A stretch of 64,000 nt of DNA from Phycisphaerales bacterium (GTDB lineage: Bacteria; Planctomycetota; Phycisphaerae; Phycisphaerales; UBA1924), in NCBI GenBank assembly GCA_030149165.1, contig JASBRY010000009.1:1302001-1366000 (forward strand), written 5' to 3'. A program made the translations under genes and the position numbers. Under the pieces are notes generated by a model. That model did not search any database, was not told where the DNA came from, and saw only the letters and a list, made by a program, of their open reading frames with translations. Below, one piece after another: positions 35,943-45,428 of the stretch (position 1 is the first letter of the stretch; each line of letters starts with the position of its first letter).

Positions 35943-38861
35943 ATGACAACGGCAATCGAGCATGATCTCAGAAAGTCCGTGCTTGGTAGTGTGTCCTTTG
36001 GGGAACACACGCGAGGGCTATACAGCACTGATGCGTCGATTTATCAAGTCATGCCTATTGGAGTGGTTGTACCTGATTCGCTTGAAGATGCGGCTCGGGC
36101 TATTGGCGTGTGTGGTGCGAATCGTGTTGGCGTCCTTCCTCGTGGTGGCGGCACAAGTTTGGCGGGGCAGTGCGTCAACGAAGCGGTGGTTGTGGATATA
36201 TCTGGGAGTTGTGGGCGATTACTGAGTCTAGATGTTGAGACTCATAGATGTCGAGTTGAAGCGGGGATCACGATTGACGATCTGAATGATGCGATTCGTG
36301 CTCAAGGACTGTTTTTCGCACCTGATCCATCGACTGCTCGCCAGGCGACTATTGGTGGTTGTATAGGGAACAACGCTGCTGGGGTCCATTCGATTCTCTA
36401 CGGCCGGACATCAGAGAATGTAGATACGGTTCGAGCGTGTCTTTGGGATGGGTACATCGCTGAGTTCGGGAGAGGGGCTGCGACACAAGATCCGCGTGTG
36501 ATGGGAATCACTCGCGGCGTGATCGAAGTTATTCGCGCGAATCTAAGACTGATCCGAGAGCGTTACCCCAAGACCCTCAGAAGAAGCACAGGATATCAAC
36601 TTGATATGATCCTGCAGCAGCTAGAAGCTTGCGACTGGGATCCAGCGGGCGTGAATCTGAAAGATCTCCTGTGTGGAAGCGAGGGAACGCTCGCGATGAC
36701 GCTAGAAGCGACGCTCAAGCTCCATCCAATCCCACGATCGAAGGGGCTTGCTGTCATCGCTTTTGGTTCCATAGATGAAGCGATTGGTGTGGTCCAAGAT
36801 TTATTGCAACTGCGTCCGGCGGGAATTGAGTTGCTGGATGATCTGATCCTGGACCTTGCGCGCGAGAATCGCGAGCAATCGCGCTATGTTGAGTTGCTTC
36901 CAAAGCTGAGTTCTGGACAGACGCAGGCGGTTTTGTATGTGGAGTTCTTTGGAGAGTCGGACAATGCTGTGTGTGCTCAGCTCGAACGCGTGCGTGATGT
37001 GGTATCAGCAGGTGCTGTCGAGTTGATCACGGACAATGAGGCAATGGTGCAGGCATGGAAGCTTCGGAAAGCTGGCGAGCCACTCTTGCATGGAGTCAAG
37101 GGCGAACGCAAGCCTTTGGGATTCATTGAGGACTGTGCGATTCCCGTTGATCGGCTCGAGGAGTTTGTCTCCAGATTGCGGACGATTGTCGAGTGCGAAG
37201 GGACAGTTGCTTCGTACTACGCGCACGCATCGGTTGGGGTATTGCATGTTCGCCCACTCTTGAATCTTCGAGATCCAGTTGATGAGAGGGCGATGCATCG
37301 GATTGCTTCAGATTGTGCTGATCTTGCCAAAGAACTGGGTGGGGTAGCGTCGGGTGAGCATGGGGATGGCCGTGCTCGTGGACCTTTCCTGGAACGATTC
37401 ATGGGTCCGGAGTTGATGGAGGCGCATCGTTCGATCAAGCGATTGTTTGATCCTCACGGCGTGATGAACCCGGGGAACATCATCAATCCTGGCCCGGTCG
37501 AATCTATTTCTCAGCATACTCGGATCCGACCGCAGAGTACAGTTCTGACCATACACGGCGAGGGTGTAGATCAAGGGAATGGGTATCGGTTTGATCAAGA
37601 GGGTGGTCTTGGTCACGCTGTTGAGATGTGCAACGGTGCCGGGGTGTGCCGAAAGAAGATGGTGGGGACGATGTGCCCTTCGTATCAGGGCACTCTCGAT
37701 GAACGCCATTCGACTCGTGGTCGAGGTAATGCGCTGCGCTTAGCGATTACCGGCCAGAGCAAGTTCGGAGCAGAAGGCGGAGAAGCTCAATGGAATGACG
37801 CTGAAACCAAAGAAACGCTCGATCTGTGTTTGAGTTGCAAAGCGTGCAAGACAGAGTGTCCGAGTGGGGTGGATATCGCGAAGCTCAAGAGCGAATATCT
37901 CTGGCAGGGGTATCAAAGAGATCGAGTCCCATTGAGGGTTCAGATGCTCTCACGGGTGCATTTGCTGAACAAGCTGGGTTCATTAATGCCTGGCTTGAGT
38001 AATGCGATAGCGTGTTTTCCACCAGTTCGATCGGTAATGAATCATGCGATGGGATTCCATCCAAAGCGTTCACTTCCGAGGTTTGCAAAACCGATCCGTG
38101 ATCATGAGTTTCCAGAGGGTGATCGACCAAAGGTGTTGCTGATCTCGGATTCGATGACCACGCACACAGAACCGAGGATAGTGGGTGCTGCCCATCGCGT
38201 GCTTGAGGCTTTGGGGTATAGCGTTGGTGTATTGACCACGACGGATCTGGGGCGATCAGCAATTTCACAGGGTGACCTCGGCTTCGCGAAGCGGGATGGG
38301 ATGCGATCACTTGATCGGATTCTTTCGGTTCTCCATGCGAACACACTTGAAGGCGTGCTTTTTCTCGAGCCGTCGGCGATGTCGGTGGTGACGGATGAAT
38401 GGCAAGATTTGCTGGATGAATCTCGCAGCGGAGATATCACTCGGCTAATTACTCAATCATCTCTCGTCGAAGATTTCATCGCTCGCAGATGGGAGAAGCA
38501 TCCTGCTCAGCCTTCAGTTCTGTCACATGGGCAGCGAATTGTTGTTCATACGCACTGTCATCAGAAGTCTCTTTGGGGGAGTGAGAAGACGATGGAGTTG
38601 TTCGGACAGATGGGGGCGGATGCGGAACTGATTGATTCGGGTTGCTGTGGGATGGCCGGTTCTTTCGGCTTCATGGATAGCAAGTATGATCTGTCGATGG
38701 CCATCGCAGAACAGCGTTTAATGCCTGCGATACGGGAGCGGGATGCTGATGCTTGGGTAGTCGCAGGTGGGACTTCGTGCAGGCATCAAGTTCTTGATGC
38801 GACCGGGATACATGCGATGCACCCAATCGAGGCAGCCGCTCGCTTGTTGGGTCTTGCCTGA
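35943..38861 (+). CDS. FAD-linked oxidase fused to Fe-S oxidoreductase (YdiJ/D-2-hydroxyglutarate dehydrogenase type)
   Basis: 972 residues from the ATG at 35943, chosen because GGAAGG lies 10 bases upstream; an ATG at 35925 lies next to the terminator. The N-terminal half is a PCMH-type FAD domain (LPRGGGTSLAGQCVNEAVVVD, ATIGGCIGNNAAGVHS) and a FAD-oxidase C domain with GEHGDGRARGP. Two 4Fe-4S sites follow near residues 562 (CNGAGVC, CPS) and 629 (CLSCKACKTECP), then a GlcF-like domain with HTHCHQK near 870 and DSGCCGMAGSFG near 900. The layout matches E. coli YdiJ, which oxidises D-2-hydroxyglutarate. Related fusions use D-lactate or glycolate. Confidence 0.88.
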   Translation: MTTAIEHDLRKSVLGSVSFGEHTRGLYSTDASIYQVMPIGVVVPDSLEDAARAIGVCGANRVGVLPRGGGTSLAGQCVNEAVVVDISGSCGRLLSLDVETHRCRVEAGITIDDLNDAIRAQGLFFAPDPSTARQATIGGCIGNNAAGVHSILYGRTSENVDTVRACLWDGYIAEFGRGAATQDPRVMGITRGVIEVIRANLRLIRERYPKTLRRSTGYQLDMILQQLEACDWDPAGVNLKDLLCGSEGTLAMTLEATLKLHPIPRSKGLAVIAFGSIDEAIGVVQDLLQLRPAGIELLDDLILDLARENREQSRYVELLPKLSSGQTQAVLYVEFFGESDNAVCAQLERVRDVVSAGAVELITDNEAMVQAWKLRKAGEPLLHGVKGERKPLGFIEDCAIPVDRLEEFVSRLRTIVECEGTVASYYAHASVGVLHVRPLLNLRDPVDERAMHRIASDCADLAKELGGVASGEHGDGRARGPFLERFMGPELMEAHRSIKRLFDPHGVMNPGNIINPGPVESISQHTRIRPQSTVLTIHGEGVDQGNGYRFDQEGGLGHAVEMCNGAGVCRKKMVGTMCPSYQGTLDERHSTRGRGNALRLAITGQSKFGAEGGEAQWNDAETKETLDLCLSCKACKTECPSGVDIAKLKSEYLWQGYQRDRVPLRVQMLSRVHLLNKLGSLMPGLSNAIACFPPVRSVMNHAMGFHPKRSLPRFAKPIRDHEFPEGDRPKVLLISDSMTTHTEPRIVGAAHRVLEALGYSVGVLTTTDLGRSAISQGDLGFAKRDGMRSLDRILSVLHANTLEGVLFLEPSAMSVVTDEWQDLLDESRSGDITRLITQSSLVEDFIARRWEKHPAQPSVLSHGQRIVVHTHCHQKSLWGSEKTMELFGQMGADAELIDSGCCGMAGSFGFMDSKYDLSMAIAEQRLMPAIRERDADAWVVAGGTSCRHQVLDATGIHAMHPIEAAARLLGLA

Positions 38862-38863
38862 GT

Positions 38864-39802
38864 TCAGATCGGTGCATTGATCTCATGGGCGATCGAGCGG
38901 ATCAGTTCCGCGGCTTTGTTCCATTGCGTACCAGTCGATGGACCTCCGATGACCAATCGGTGTGCACATACTGGGACGAGGAGATGGTAAACATCGTCTG
39001 GTTCGACATAGTCCCTGCCTTGGATCCAAGCCCAAGCGCGTGCGGCGTGGGCGAGCGCCAACGATCCGCGTGGTGAGATTCCGACATCGACGCCTTCGGC
39101 TTCACGAGTGGCGCGAGCGAAGTTCACAATGTATGTGCGCACCGGCTCGCTGAGGTGTATCTCATCAATCGCTTGTTGAATCTGATTGACTTCATCGGCG
39201 TGGATGACTGGTTGGAGTTTGGAGAGCAGTGTATGGCTTGGTCGCAGTTCAAGGAGTTCTCGCTCGCTTTGCTCGTCAGGATATCCGAGTGATATGCGCA
39301 TCAGGAAGCGGTCGAGTTGATTCTCTGGGAGTGGGTAGGTTCCCAGAAAATCGTTCGGGTTTTGTGTCGCGACAACCATAAATGGCGATGGGAGTTTGTG
39401 ACGCTGTCCATCCATCGAGACTTTCCCCTCGCTCATGGATTCAAGAAGGGCGGATTGGGTCCTGGGGCTGGTTCGGTTAATTTCATCGGCAAGGATGATG
39501 CTTGCAAAGAGAGGACCGGGCTGGAATCGGAGTTCTCCGGATTCGCGAGCGAGGACGGTGTATCCGAGGATGTCGGCGGGCATCATGTCCGGCGTGAGTT
39601 GGATCCGAGAGAATGAAGCATCGATGGATTTAGCGAGTGAGGAGGCAAGGAGTGTCTTTCCAACGCCTGGAACATCTTCGAGCAGTGCGTGCCCCCTCGC
39701 GAGCAGACAGCAAAGGAGTTGGTCGATGGATTCGGGAGAACCGAGGTAAACCTGCTGGATTTGGTCGCGGAGTTTATCAACAAAGTGGTGCATATCGGTC
39801 AT
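38864..39802 (-). CDS. MoxR-family AAA ATPase
   Basis: 312 residues from the second of two adjacent ATGs, six bases after AAAGGGG; the first ATG is at 39805. EDVPGVGKT is Walker A near residue 45, and ILADEINRTSPRTQSALLESM near 110 is the MoxR Walker B. The MoxR-typical FMVVATQNPNDFLGTYPLPE (here with FL before GTYPLPENQLDRF) follows. MoxR proteins are chaperone-like ATPases that mature other complexes and are normally followed by DUF58 and VWA genes; here none lies nearby on this strand, and the gene ends two bases from the convergent dehydrogenase. Confidence 0.92.
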   Translation of the reverse strand: MTDMHHFVDKLRDQIQQVYLGSPESIDQLLCCLLARGHALLEDVPGVGKTLLASSLAKSIDASFSRIQLTPDMMPADILGYTVLARESGELRFQPGPLFASIILADEINRTSPRTQSALLESMSEGKVSMDGQRHKLPSPFMVVATQNPNDFLGTYPLPENQLDRFLMRISLGYPDEQSERELLELRPSHTLLSKLQPVIHADEVNQIQQAIDEIHLSEPVRTYIVNFARATREAEGVDVGISPRGSLALAHAARAWAWIQGRDYVEPDDVYHLLVPVCAHRLVIGGPSTGTQWNKAAELIRSIAHEINAPI

Positions 39803-39913
39803 CATGTGCCCCTTTCGGTCGATCAACCATACGCCTGTTTATGTGGTTTGGGTTCACTGAAGTGCCAATTGGTGATATGCTGGGGGTCGTCACTCGAATG
39901 TCGTGGGAGTGAA

Positions 39914-40876
39914 ATGGACAGAGCAGATTCACAGCATGATTCTGATACTCGCAAAGCGGGGGTAGAGAGTATTGCGCGCCAGTTGACTGGCGAGTTGATC
40001 TGTATTGGGTGTGGGTACAACCTACGTGGACTCTCGATCCGCGAAAGATGTCCTGAATGTGGGATGTCGATCCGTGCGACATTATTGGGGATTGTTGATC
40101 CACACGCGGAAGAACTCGAGGCTTTGAACTTTCCGAAACTGAGTGGGAATGGGATCGTCCTCTGGAGCATTGGCGCTCTGGTTGCTTGCTGCTCGGTTTG
40201 GGTGCTTCGTATTGATGAGATTATCCGTGCGAAGTTGGCGTTCAATGCTGGTATCGGGAACTGGGTGAGTCTTATTGGTGTGATCGCGTTGATCTGCTCT
40301 GGGATTGGAGCGCTGACTCTCATTCGTCCTCATCGTCGCGTGGGTCGGCTCATGGCTATCCGAGCGGCGATCGGGGTCTCTGCATATATTCCGGTGGTGA
40401 TGATGTATTGGGCCGTGTATCGCGGGTTTGATCAATCTGCGACGATGCCATTGATCCAGCCTGGCGCACAGGATCTTGAACGGTCCATCCTTCGGCTGGG
40501 AATGTTTGTTGGTGTCGTGGTGATCGTGCTCGGGATACGACCCAATGCATTGATGCTCGCGATGCGATCAGTGATTATCCGCACAGGACGCGTGGATAGG
40601 CAGTCGATGTACGCGTTGCTGTCTTCGTTTGGTGTTGCTGCCGCGGGTGACACGCTCAATGTACTGGGCATCATGAGTGGTGGGGTTGTGGGGGATTTGC
40701 TTTCACAGCTTCATGTGGTGCTGGTCGCGTTGGGGTCGGTGCTCATTACGCTCGGGATCACCAATGTCGTCATCGATACGATTCGGCTGCGACCTGTCCT
40801 GCTGCATAGGGGGGTAGGACTCGTTGATGTCTTTGAGACAAATAGCGAAAAAGCGACTCGTGTTGGAACATCTTGA
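39914..40876 (+). CDS. Zinc-ribbon polytopic membrane protein
   Basis: 320 residues from the ATG at 39914, with GGGAG six bases upstream; the frame is open further upstream inside the moxR promoter region but that is not coding. A zinc ribbon (CIGCGYNLRGLSIRERCPECG) lies near residues 34-54, followed by about six hydrophobic helices, for example GIVLWSIGALVACCSVWVL and WVSLIGVIALICSGIGALTL. The ribbon-plus-helices layout is common in planctomycete genomes and has no assigned function. It is divergent to moxR. Confidence 0.75.
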   Translation: MDRADSQHDSDTRKAGVESIARQLTGELICIGCGYNLRGLSIRERCPECGMSIRATLLGIVDPHAEELEALNFPKLSGNGIVLWSIGALVACCSVWVLRIDEIIRAKLAFNAGIGNWVSLIGVIALICSGIGALTLIRPHRRVGRLMAIRAAIGVSAYIPVVMMYWAVYRGFDQSATMPLIQPGAQDLERSILRLGMFVGVVVIVLGIRPNALMLAMRSVIIRTGRVDRQSMYALLSSFGVAAAGDTLNVLGIMSGGVVGDLLSQLHVVLVALGSVLITLGITNVVIDTIRLRPVLLHRGVGLVDVFETNSEKATRVGTS

Positions 40877-40903
40877 AACCCTTGTGTGGATTTCTCTTAC
40901 AAT
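40873..40903 (+). promoter_or_regulatory. Possible sigma-70 promoter of sppA
   Basis: TTGAAA (40873-40878) and TACAAT (40898-40903) with a 19-base spacer, slightly long. About 70 bases before the sppA start. Confidence 0.35.
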
Positions 40904-40973
40904 ACCTGTAACGGTTCTCGCAGGAGCGGGATCGTGGTTTGAATAGGTTTGATAGCTTCGCGAGGAAAATGAG

Positions 40974-42758
40974 ATGCGAAATACACGGATGGCAATGGGA
41001 ACTCTGATCGGAACTGCTGGTTTCTTGGGATACTTGAGCACGACAGCTCTTGGTGCGGATCAGGTTGAACTCGCAGTGCTCGAACTCTCGGGGGTACCAG
41101 TTGAGCAAGACACGGGGATGTCATGGATCGGGGAAGGTACTGAAACACTGCTGGGACTGGTCAACACCATCGACACACTCGCATTCGATGACGAGTTTGA
41201 TGGGCTTGTGATTCGTCTCAAGGATGCGGGGTTTGGGATCACGCAGGTTGAAGAACTGGGAGATGCGATCCGTCGTTACCAAGAAGAAGGCAAGAAGGTC
41301 CATGTGTTCGCTGAGGGATATGACGCGGGTGGGTTGATGCTCGCGAGCTATGCCGATGAGGTGCTGTTGCAGGAGGGCGGGTATGTCTCCTTCCCCGGCA
41401 TGCACATGGAAGAGATGTACATGGCGGACATGTTTGAATGGATCGGCGTCAAAGCACAGATGGTTCAAGTCGGGGACTACAAAGGAGCGAATGAGACCGC
41501 GACGCGTTCGGGGCCATCCGATGCATGGGATCAGAACATCTCGTCGCTACTGGATGGGCTCTACGGAAACATGCGAGCGATCATGAAAGACGGTCGCGAT
41601 CTCAATGATGGTCAACTCGATCGTGGGATGACTGTTGCATGGGCAGCGAGCGGAGAAGAAGCCGAAGAGGTCGGGTTGATCGATGGTGTGGTCGATCTCC
41701 CAGAACTCAAAGAGTACCTCTCTGAGTTTTACGATGCGGAAGTGTCTTGGGTGAACAACCCATACGAGGTTGATGGGCCTTCGATGGACTTCTCGAATCC
41801 ATTCGCATTCCTGACCATGATGTCGCAGACGAGCCGCGTTGAGATCGATCATCCAACCATCGCGGTGTTGCATATCAACGGCGTGATTATTGATGGAGAC
41901 TCGAGTCAGGGTGGGATGTTCGGAGGTGGATCACAGGTTGGATCACGCACGATTCGGAATGCAATTGAGCAGATTATCAAGGAAGATCTCATTCAAGGTG
42001 TGATCATCCGTGTCGACTCTCCGGGTGGTTCGGCGATTGCCTCTGAGATCATGTGGCAAGGGATTGATCGTCTGAAGGATCACAAGCCGGTTTGGGTGTC
42101 AGTTGGCGGGATGGCTGCGTCCGGCGGGTACTATGTGCTCTCGGGCGGAGACAAGGTGTATGTCAATCCTTCGAGTATTGTGGGGTCAATCGGTGTGGTC
42201 GGCGGGAAGTACGCGATCGGCGAAGTGTACGAGAAACTGCACCTCAACATTGTCGAGCGTTCACGCGGTCCGGTTGCGGGACTATTCGGCACCAGCGAAT
42301 GGGACGATCGACAGATTGCGATGATCCGTCAAGAGATGACTGATACCTACGAGCTCTTTACCGATCGTGTGAAAGCAGGTCGTAAGGGCATCAATCTGAA
42401 CAAGACGGCTGAAGGGCGTTTGTTTGTTGGTGATGACGCGATTCGGCTGAAAATGGCGGACGAGATCGGTGGTTTGGACGATGCGATCAATGATCTCGCT
42501 GCAGAGGTCGATCTGAGTGACTTTGATGTGGCTCACTTCCCGGCACCGCCAAGCTTTGAATCGGTGCTTGAACAGATGCTGGGTGGGTTCATTCAATCCC
42601 CTGGTATGCAGATCGGGAAATCACAACTCGAGACGACTCTGAGAATGATCTTGGGCGAGCAACGATACCTTTCCGTGGTTGATGAACTCAACGGGATGAT
42701 GTTGTTGCGAGATGAGCCAGTGTTGCTGATGAATCCTCGTGCATTGATTATTCGATAA
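40974..42758 (+). CDS. sppA: Signal peptide peptidase SppA, two-domain type
   Basis: 594 residues with a signal-like N-terminus (MAMGTLIGTAGFLGYLSTTALGA) and two tandem S49 domains, like E. coli SppA. The general-base Lys is K170 in VGDYKGANE of the first domain, and the nucleophile is S383 in GGMAASGGYYVL of the second. RVDSPGGSAIASE and NPSSIVGSIGVVGGKY are also conserved. It degrades signal peptides at the periplasmic face of the inner membrane. GAGG lies 8 bases before the ATG. A bidirectional terminator separates it from frr. Confidence 0.94.
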   Translation: MRNTRMAMGTLIGTAGFLGYLSTTALGADQVELAVLELSGVPVEQDTGMSWIGEGTETLLGLVNTIDTLAFDDEFDGLVIRLKDAGFGITQVEELGDAIRRYQEEGKKVHVFAEGYDAGGLMLASYADEVLLQEGGYVSFPGMHMEEMYMADMFEWIGVKAQMVQVGDYKGANETATRSGPSDAWDQNISSLLDGLYGNMRAIMKDGRDLNDGQLDRGMTVAWAASGEEAEEVGLIDGVVDLPELKEYLSEFYDAEVSWVNNPYEVDGPSMDFSNPFAFLTMMSQTSRVEIDHPTIAVLHINGVIIDGDSSQGGMFGGGSQVGSRTIRNAIEQIIKEDLIQGVIIRVDSPGGSAIASEIMWQGIDRLKDHKPVWVSVGGMAASGGYYVLSGGDKVYVNPSSIVGSIGVVGGKYAIGEVYEKLHLNIVERSRGPVAGLFGTSEWDDRQIAMIRQEMTDTYELFTDRVKAGRKGINLNKTAEGRLFVGDDAIRLKMADEIGGLDDAINDLAAEVDLSDFDVAHFPAPPSFESVLEQMLGGFIQSPGMQIGKSQLETTLRMILGEQRYLSVVDELNGMMLLRDEPVLLMNPRALIIR

Positions 42759-42776
42759 AACCAAAGATCAAAAAAG

Positions 42777-42810
42777 AAGCGGGCTGATCACCATGATCAG
42801 CCCGCTTTTC
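42777..42810. terminator. Bidirectional terminator between sppA and frr
   Basis: AAGCGGGCTGATCA (42777-42790) and its exact complement (42794-42807) form a 14-bp stem with a 3-base loop. A-rich before and T-rich after, so it can end transcription from both convergent genes. Confidence 0.95.
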
Positions 42811-42831
42811 AGTTGCTCGATTGAGGGGATT

Positions 42832-43404
42832 TCAGATCTCCATAATCTCTTTGGACTTCTTGGTAAGGCTGTCGTCGATCTTGCCTTCGTATTTTTTGAG
42901 CAGTTCTTGGATCTCGTCTTTGAGGGTCGAAATCTCGTCTTCGGAGTAGTGGACGCCGTCTTGCTTGGCGAGTGAGTCGGCGTGTTTATTCGCATCACGG
43001 CGGGCGTTACGCATCACGACCTTCTGCTCCTCACCGACTTTCTTCGCTTGCGCAACCAGTTCCTTACGACGGTCAGTGGTGAGGGTTGGGAGATTGATGC
43101 GGATCTGCTTGTCTTCGACCATCGGGTTTACGCCGAGGTTGGCTTCTTCGATCGCATGGCGGATAGCGCCGACTGACGACGCGTCGAATGGTTTGATGAG
43201 GAGTTGAGTGGCTTCTGGGACAGAGACCACAGCGAGCGATTTGAGGTCGGTAGGGGAGCCGTAATACTCGACCTTGATGAACTCAACCATTGCAGGGGAC
43301 GCCCGCCCGGCACGGATGCCTTTGAGCTCCTCAGAGAGGTAGCTGATAGCTTTCTGCATGTGCTCTTCGGCTTCAAGTAGAATGGTGTCTGGGTCGGTGC
43401 TCAT
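42832..43404 (-). CDS. frr: Ribosome recycling factor
   Basis: 190 residues, near the family size of 185. MQKAISYLSEELKGIRAGRASPAMV, VEYYGSPTDLKSLAVVSVPE, INLPTLTTDRRKELVAQAKK and the final EIQELLKKYEGKID are typical. It splits the post-termination ribosome together with EF-G. It follows pyrH by 53 bases on the same strand, the common pyrH-frr pairing. Confidence 0.97.
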   Translation of the reverse strand: MSTDPDTILLEAEEHMQKAISYLSEELKGIRAGRASPAMVEFIKVEYYGSPTDLKSLAVVSVPEATQLLIKPFDASSVGAIRHAIEEANLGVNPMVEDKQIRINLPTLTTDRRKELVAQAKKVGEEQKVVMRNARRDANKHADSLAKQDGVHYSEDEISTLKDEIQELLKKYEGKIDDSLTKKSKEIMEI

Positions 43405-43457
43405 GTGTGCTCTCCGCTTTTGAGATCTGGTATATATCGTGGAGGATTGTATGCGGT

Positions 43458-44189
43458 TTATTCGTTCGTGAGGAGGGTTCCGATGGGTTCGCCTTCAATC
43501 ACTCTACGGATGTTGCCGGGGATTTTGAAATCAAAGACAAGCAGGGGGATGTTGCGTTCCTGACACATGGTCAACGCGGTCATATCCATAACTCCGAGTC
43601 GATTGTTGAGTGCTTCTTGGAACGAGAGTTTCTCGTAGCGGGTCGCATCGGGATCTTTCATTGGATCGGCGGAATAGACGCCGTCTACTTTCGTAGCTTT
43701 CAGAAGGATGTCGCAGTCGAGTTCTGTTGCTCTAAGCGATGCACAGGTATCTGTGGTGAAGAACGGATTTCCAGTTCCAGCGGCGAGGATGACAACTCGT
43801 CCTTTTTCGAGGTGCCGTATAGCACGGTGACGGATAAATGGCTCAGCTACGGCTCGGATATCGAGCGCGGACATGACACGCGAATCGACTCCGATGGAAT
43901 CGAGTTTTTCCTTCAGTGCAACAGCATTCATGACGGTTCCGAGCATCCCCATGTAGTCAGCGGTGGCTTGCTGGATGTCACCTGTCTTGGCGAGTTCGGC
44001 GCCGCGGATGATGTTGCCCCCTCCGACGACGACGGCGATCTGAGCACCCGCTTGTGCGGCTGACTTGACTTCGTTGGCAATCGAGCCCAGTTCTTTGGTT
44101 GAGATCCCGAATCCGCCTGGGGTACAGAACGCTTCTCCGGAGAGTTTCAGAAGGACACGGTTGGGCTTCGGACGATGGGATGTGCTCAT
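43458..44189 (-). CDS. pyrH: UMP kinase
   Basis: 243 residues. RVLLKLSGEAFCTPGGFGI, VVVGGGNIIRGAELA, LGTVMNAVALKEKLD, AAGTGNPFFTTDTCASLRA and ATKVDGVYSADP are PyrH motifs. It phosphorylates UMP to UDP; the family is activated by GTP. tsf and rpsB, often upstream of pyrH, are not here; the 234-base region upstream holds no gene that I can identify. Confidence 0.97.
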   Translation of the reverse strand: MSTSHRPKPNRVLLKLSGEAFCTPGGFGISTKELGSIANEVKSAAQAGAQIAVVVGGGNIIRGAELAKTGDIQQATADYMGMLGTVMNAVALKEKLDSIGVDSRVMSALDIRAVAEPFIRHRAIRHLEKGRVVILAAGTGNPFFTTDTCASLRATELDCDILLKATKVDGVYSADPMKDPDATRYEKLSFQEALNNRLGVMDMTALTMCQERNIPLLVFDFKIPGNIRRVIEGEPIGTLLTNE

Positions 44190-44423
44190 GCGGGCTCCGT
44201 AGGAAAGATGATGGTTCGGGGATTGAACACTCTGGAAGGGGGCTGGTCAACCAAACAGTGCGGATTTGGGTTCATTGAGTCCGAACCGGGCTTGATGATG
44301 AGCGAATGGACACTAAGTGGGTGGGATCTTGCGTGTCTGGGACCCTTAGGAGGCTCGGATTGGGTATTGTGGGGAGGGTGGCGGTAGCGGCTGAACGGAC
44401 TCGGCTGACAATGGGACACTTGA

Positions 44424-45428
44424 TTGACACAGTTTCAGAGACAAACGAATGAAATCGGTCAGGAAGTCGAGCTCCCGACCAACCGCAGAAGGCTGATCGA
44501 GCGGGCAACGATCGGTGGGCTTGTCATCTCTGTGGTCATCCATCTGGTGCTCATGGTCATCGCTTTGCTCGTGCGGATTGATTACAAGTTTGCTGATGCC
44601 GGCGGCGGTGGTGAAACGGATCCCGTTGAGTTCTCGCTGATGACACAAGCGGAACTCAACCAACAGACCGCGATTGATGTTGAAGAGATTGAGTTCATTC
44701 AGATTGAGACTGAATCGATCGTGGATCTCGATCTGCTCGCGGATTCTGGTGCTGAGCAGTCGGTCAACGATCTTGCTGACACGATCGCACCAGAGCTGGA
44801 AAATGGTGGTGGGTCGATTTCTGATGTGCAGGTTCAGACCGGGACGAGCGGGGCCGGGACGGGAGAGGGCGCGAGCTTCTTTGGTCTTGAAGCGAGCGGG
44901 CGACGATTTGCATACATCGTGGATCGCTCTGGCTCAATGAATACTCCCATACGCAGCGGTGAGATGTCTCGTTGGGAGTTGACGCAGATCGAACTCATTC
45001 GATCTGTGCAGGGTCTCGGGGCGAGTGCTGAATACTTTGTAGTTTTGTTTTCAACGGATATGAAGCCGTTGTTCGGCGGATCAGATTGGATCAAGGGGAC
45101 CAAGGGAAATAAACGGCTCACCGCATCGGCGATGATGAGCTCGAATGCGAATGGTGGGACAGATCCAGAAGACGCGTTCGCGCTCGTGTTCTCATTGGAA
45201 CCCAAACCCGATGCGATCTACTTCATGACGGACGGAGAGTTTAACTCCAGTGTTCCGGGAAGGATTGCGCAGTTGAATCGTCGGAGGCGTGTTCCCATTC
45301 ATTGCATTCTGCTCGGACAGCCTGGATCAGCGGTGATCACTCAAAAGGTAGAGACGATGCTTAAGGGGATCGCTCGCTCTTCGAATGGTCGGTATCGGCA
45401 TGTTGAGGAAGCGGGGGGTGGGCCGTGA
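44424..45428 (+). CDS. TonB-like membrane-anchored VWA domain protein
   Basis: 334 residues, TTG start at 44424 with a weak GGGAC upstream. The N-terminus is cytoplasmic and basic, followed by one helix (residues about 30-51, ATIGGLVISVVIHLVLMVIA). Within it S36 and H40 form the SxxxH pattern of TonB's membrane helix. An acidic periplasmic linker (about 60-140) leads to a C-terminal von Willebrand A domain from about 150 with the MIDAS motif DRSGS, then a TDGEF acidic site. The following genes encode ExbB and two ExbD proteins. I infer an energy-transducing protein in which VWA replaces the TonB C-domain. The next gene overlaps its stop. Confidence 0.85.
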   Translation: MTQFQRQTNEIGQEVELPTNRRRLIERATIGGLVISVVIHLVLMVIALLVRIDYKFADAGGGGETDPVEFSLMTQAELNQQTAIDVEEIEFIQIETESIVDLDLLADSGAEQSVNDLADTIAPELENGGGSISDVQVQTGTSGAGTGEGASFFGLEASGRRFAYIVDRSGSMNTPIRSGEMSRWELTQIELIRSVQGLGASAEYFVVLFSTDMKPLFGGSDWIKGTKGNKRLTASAMMSSNANGGTDPEDAFALVFSLEPKPDAIYFMTDGEFNSSVPGRIAQLNRRRRVPIHCILLGQPGSAVITQKVETMLKGIARSSNGRYRHVEEAGGGP

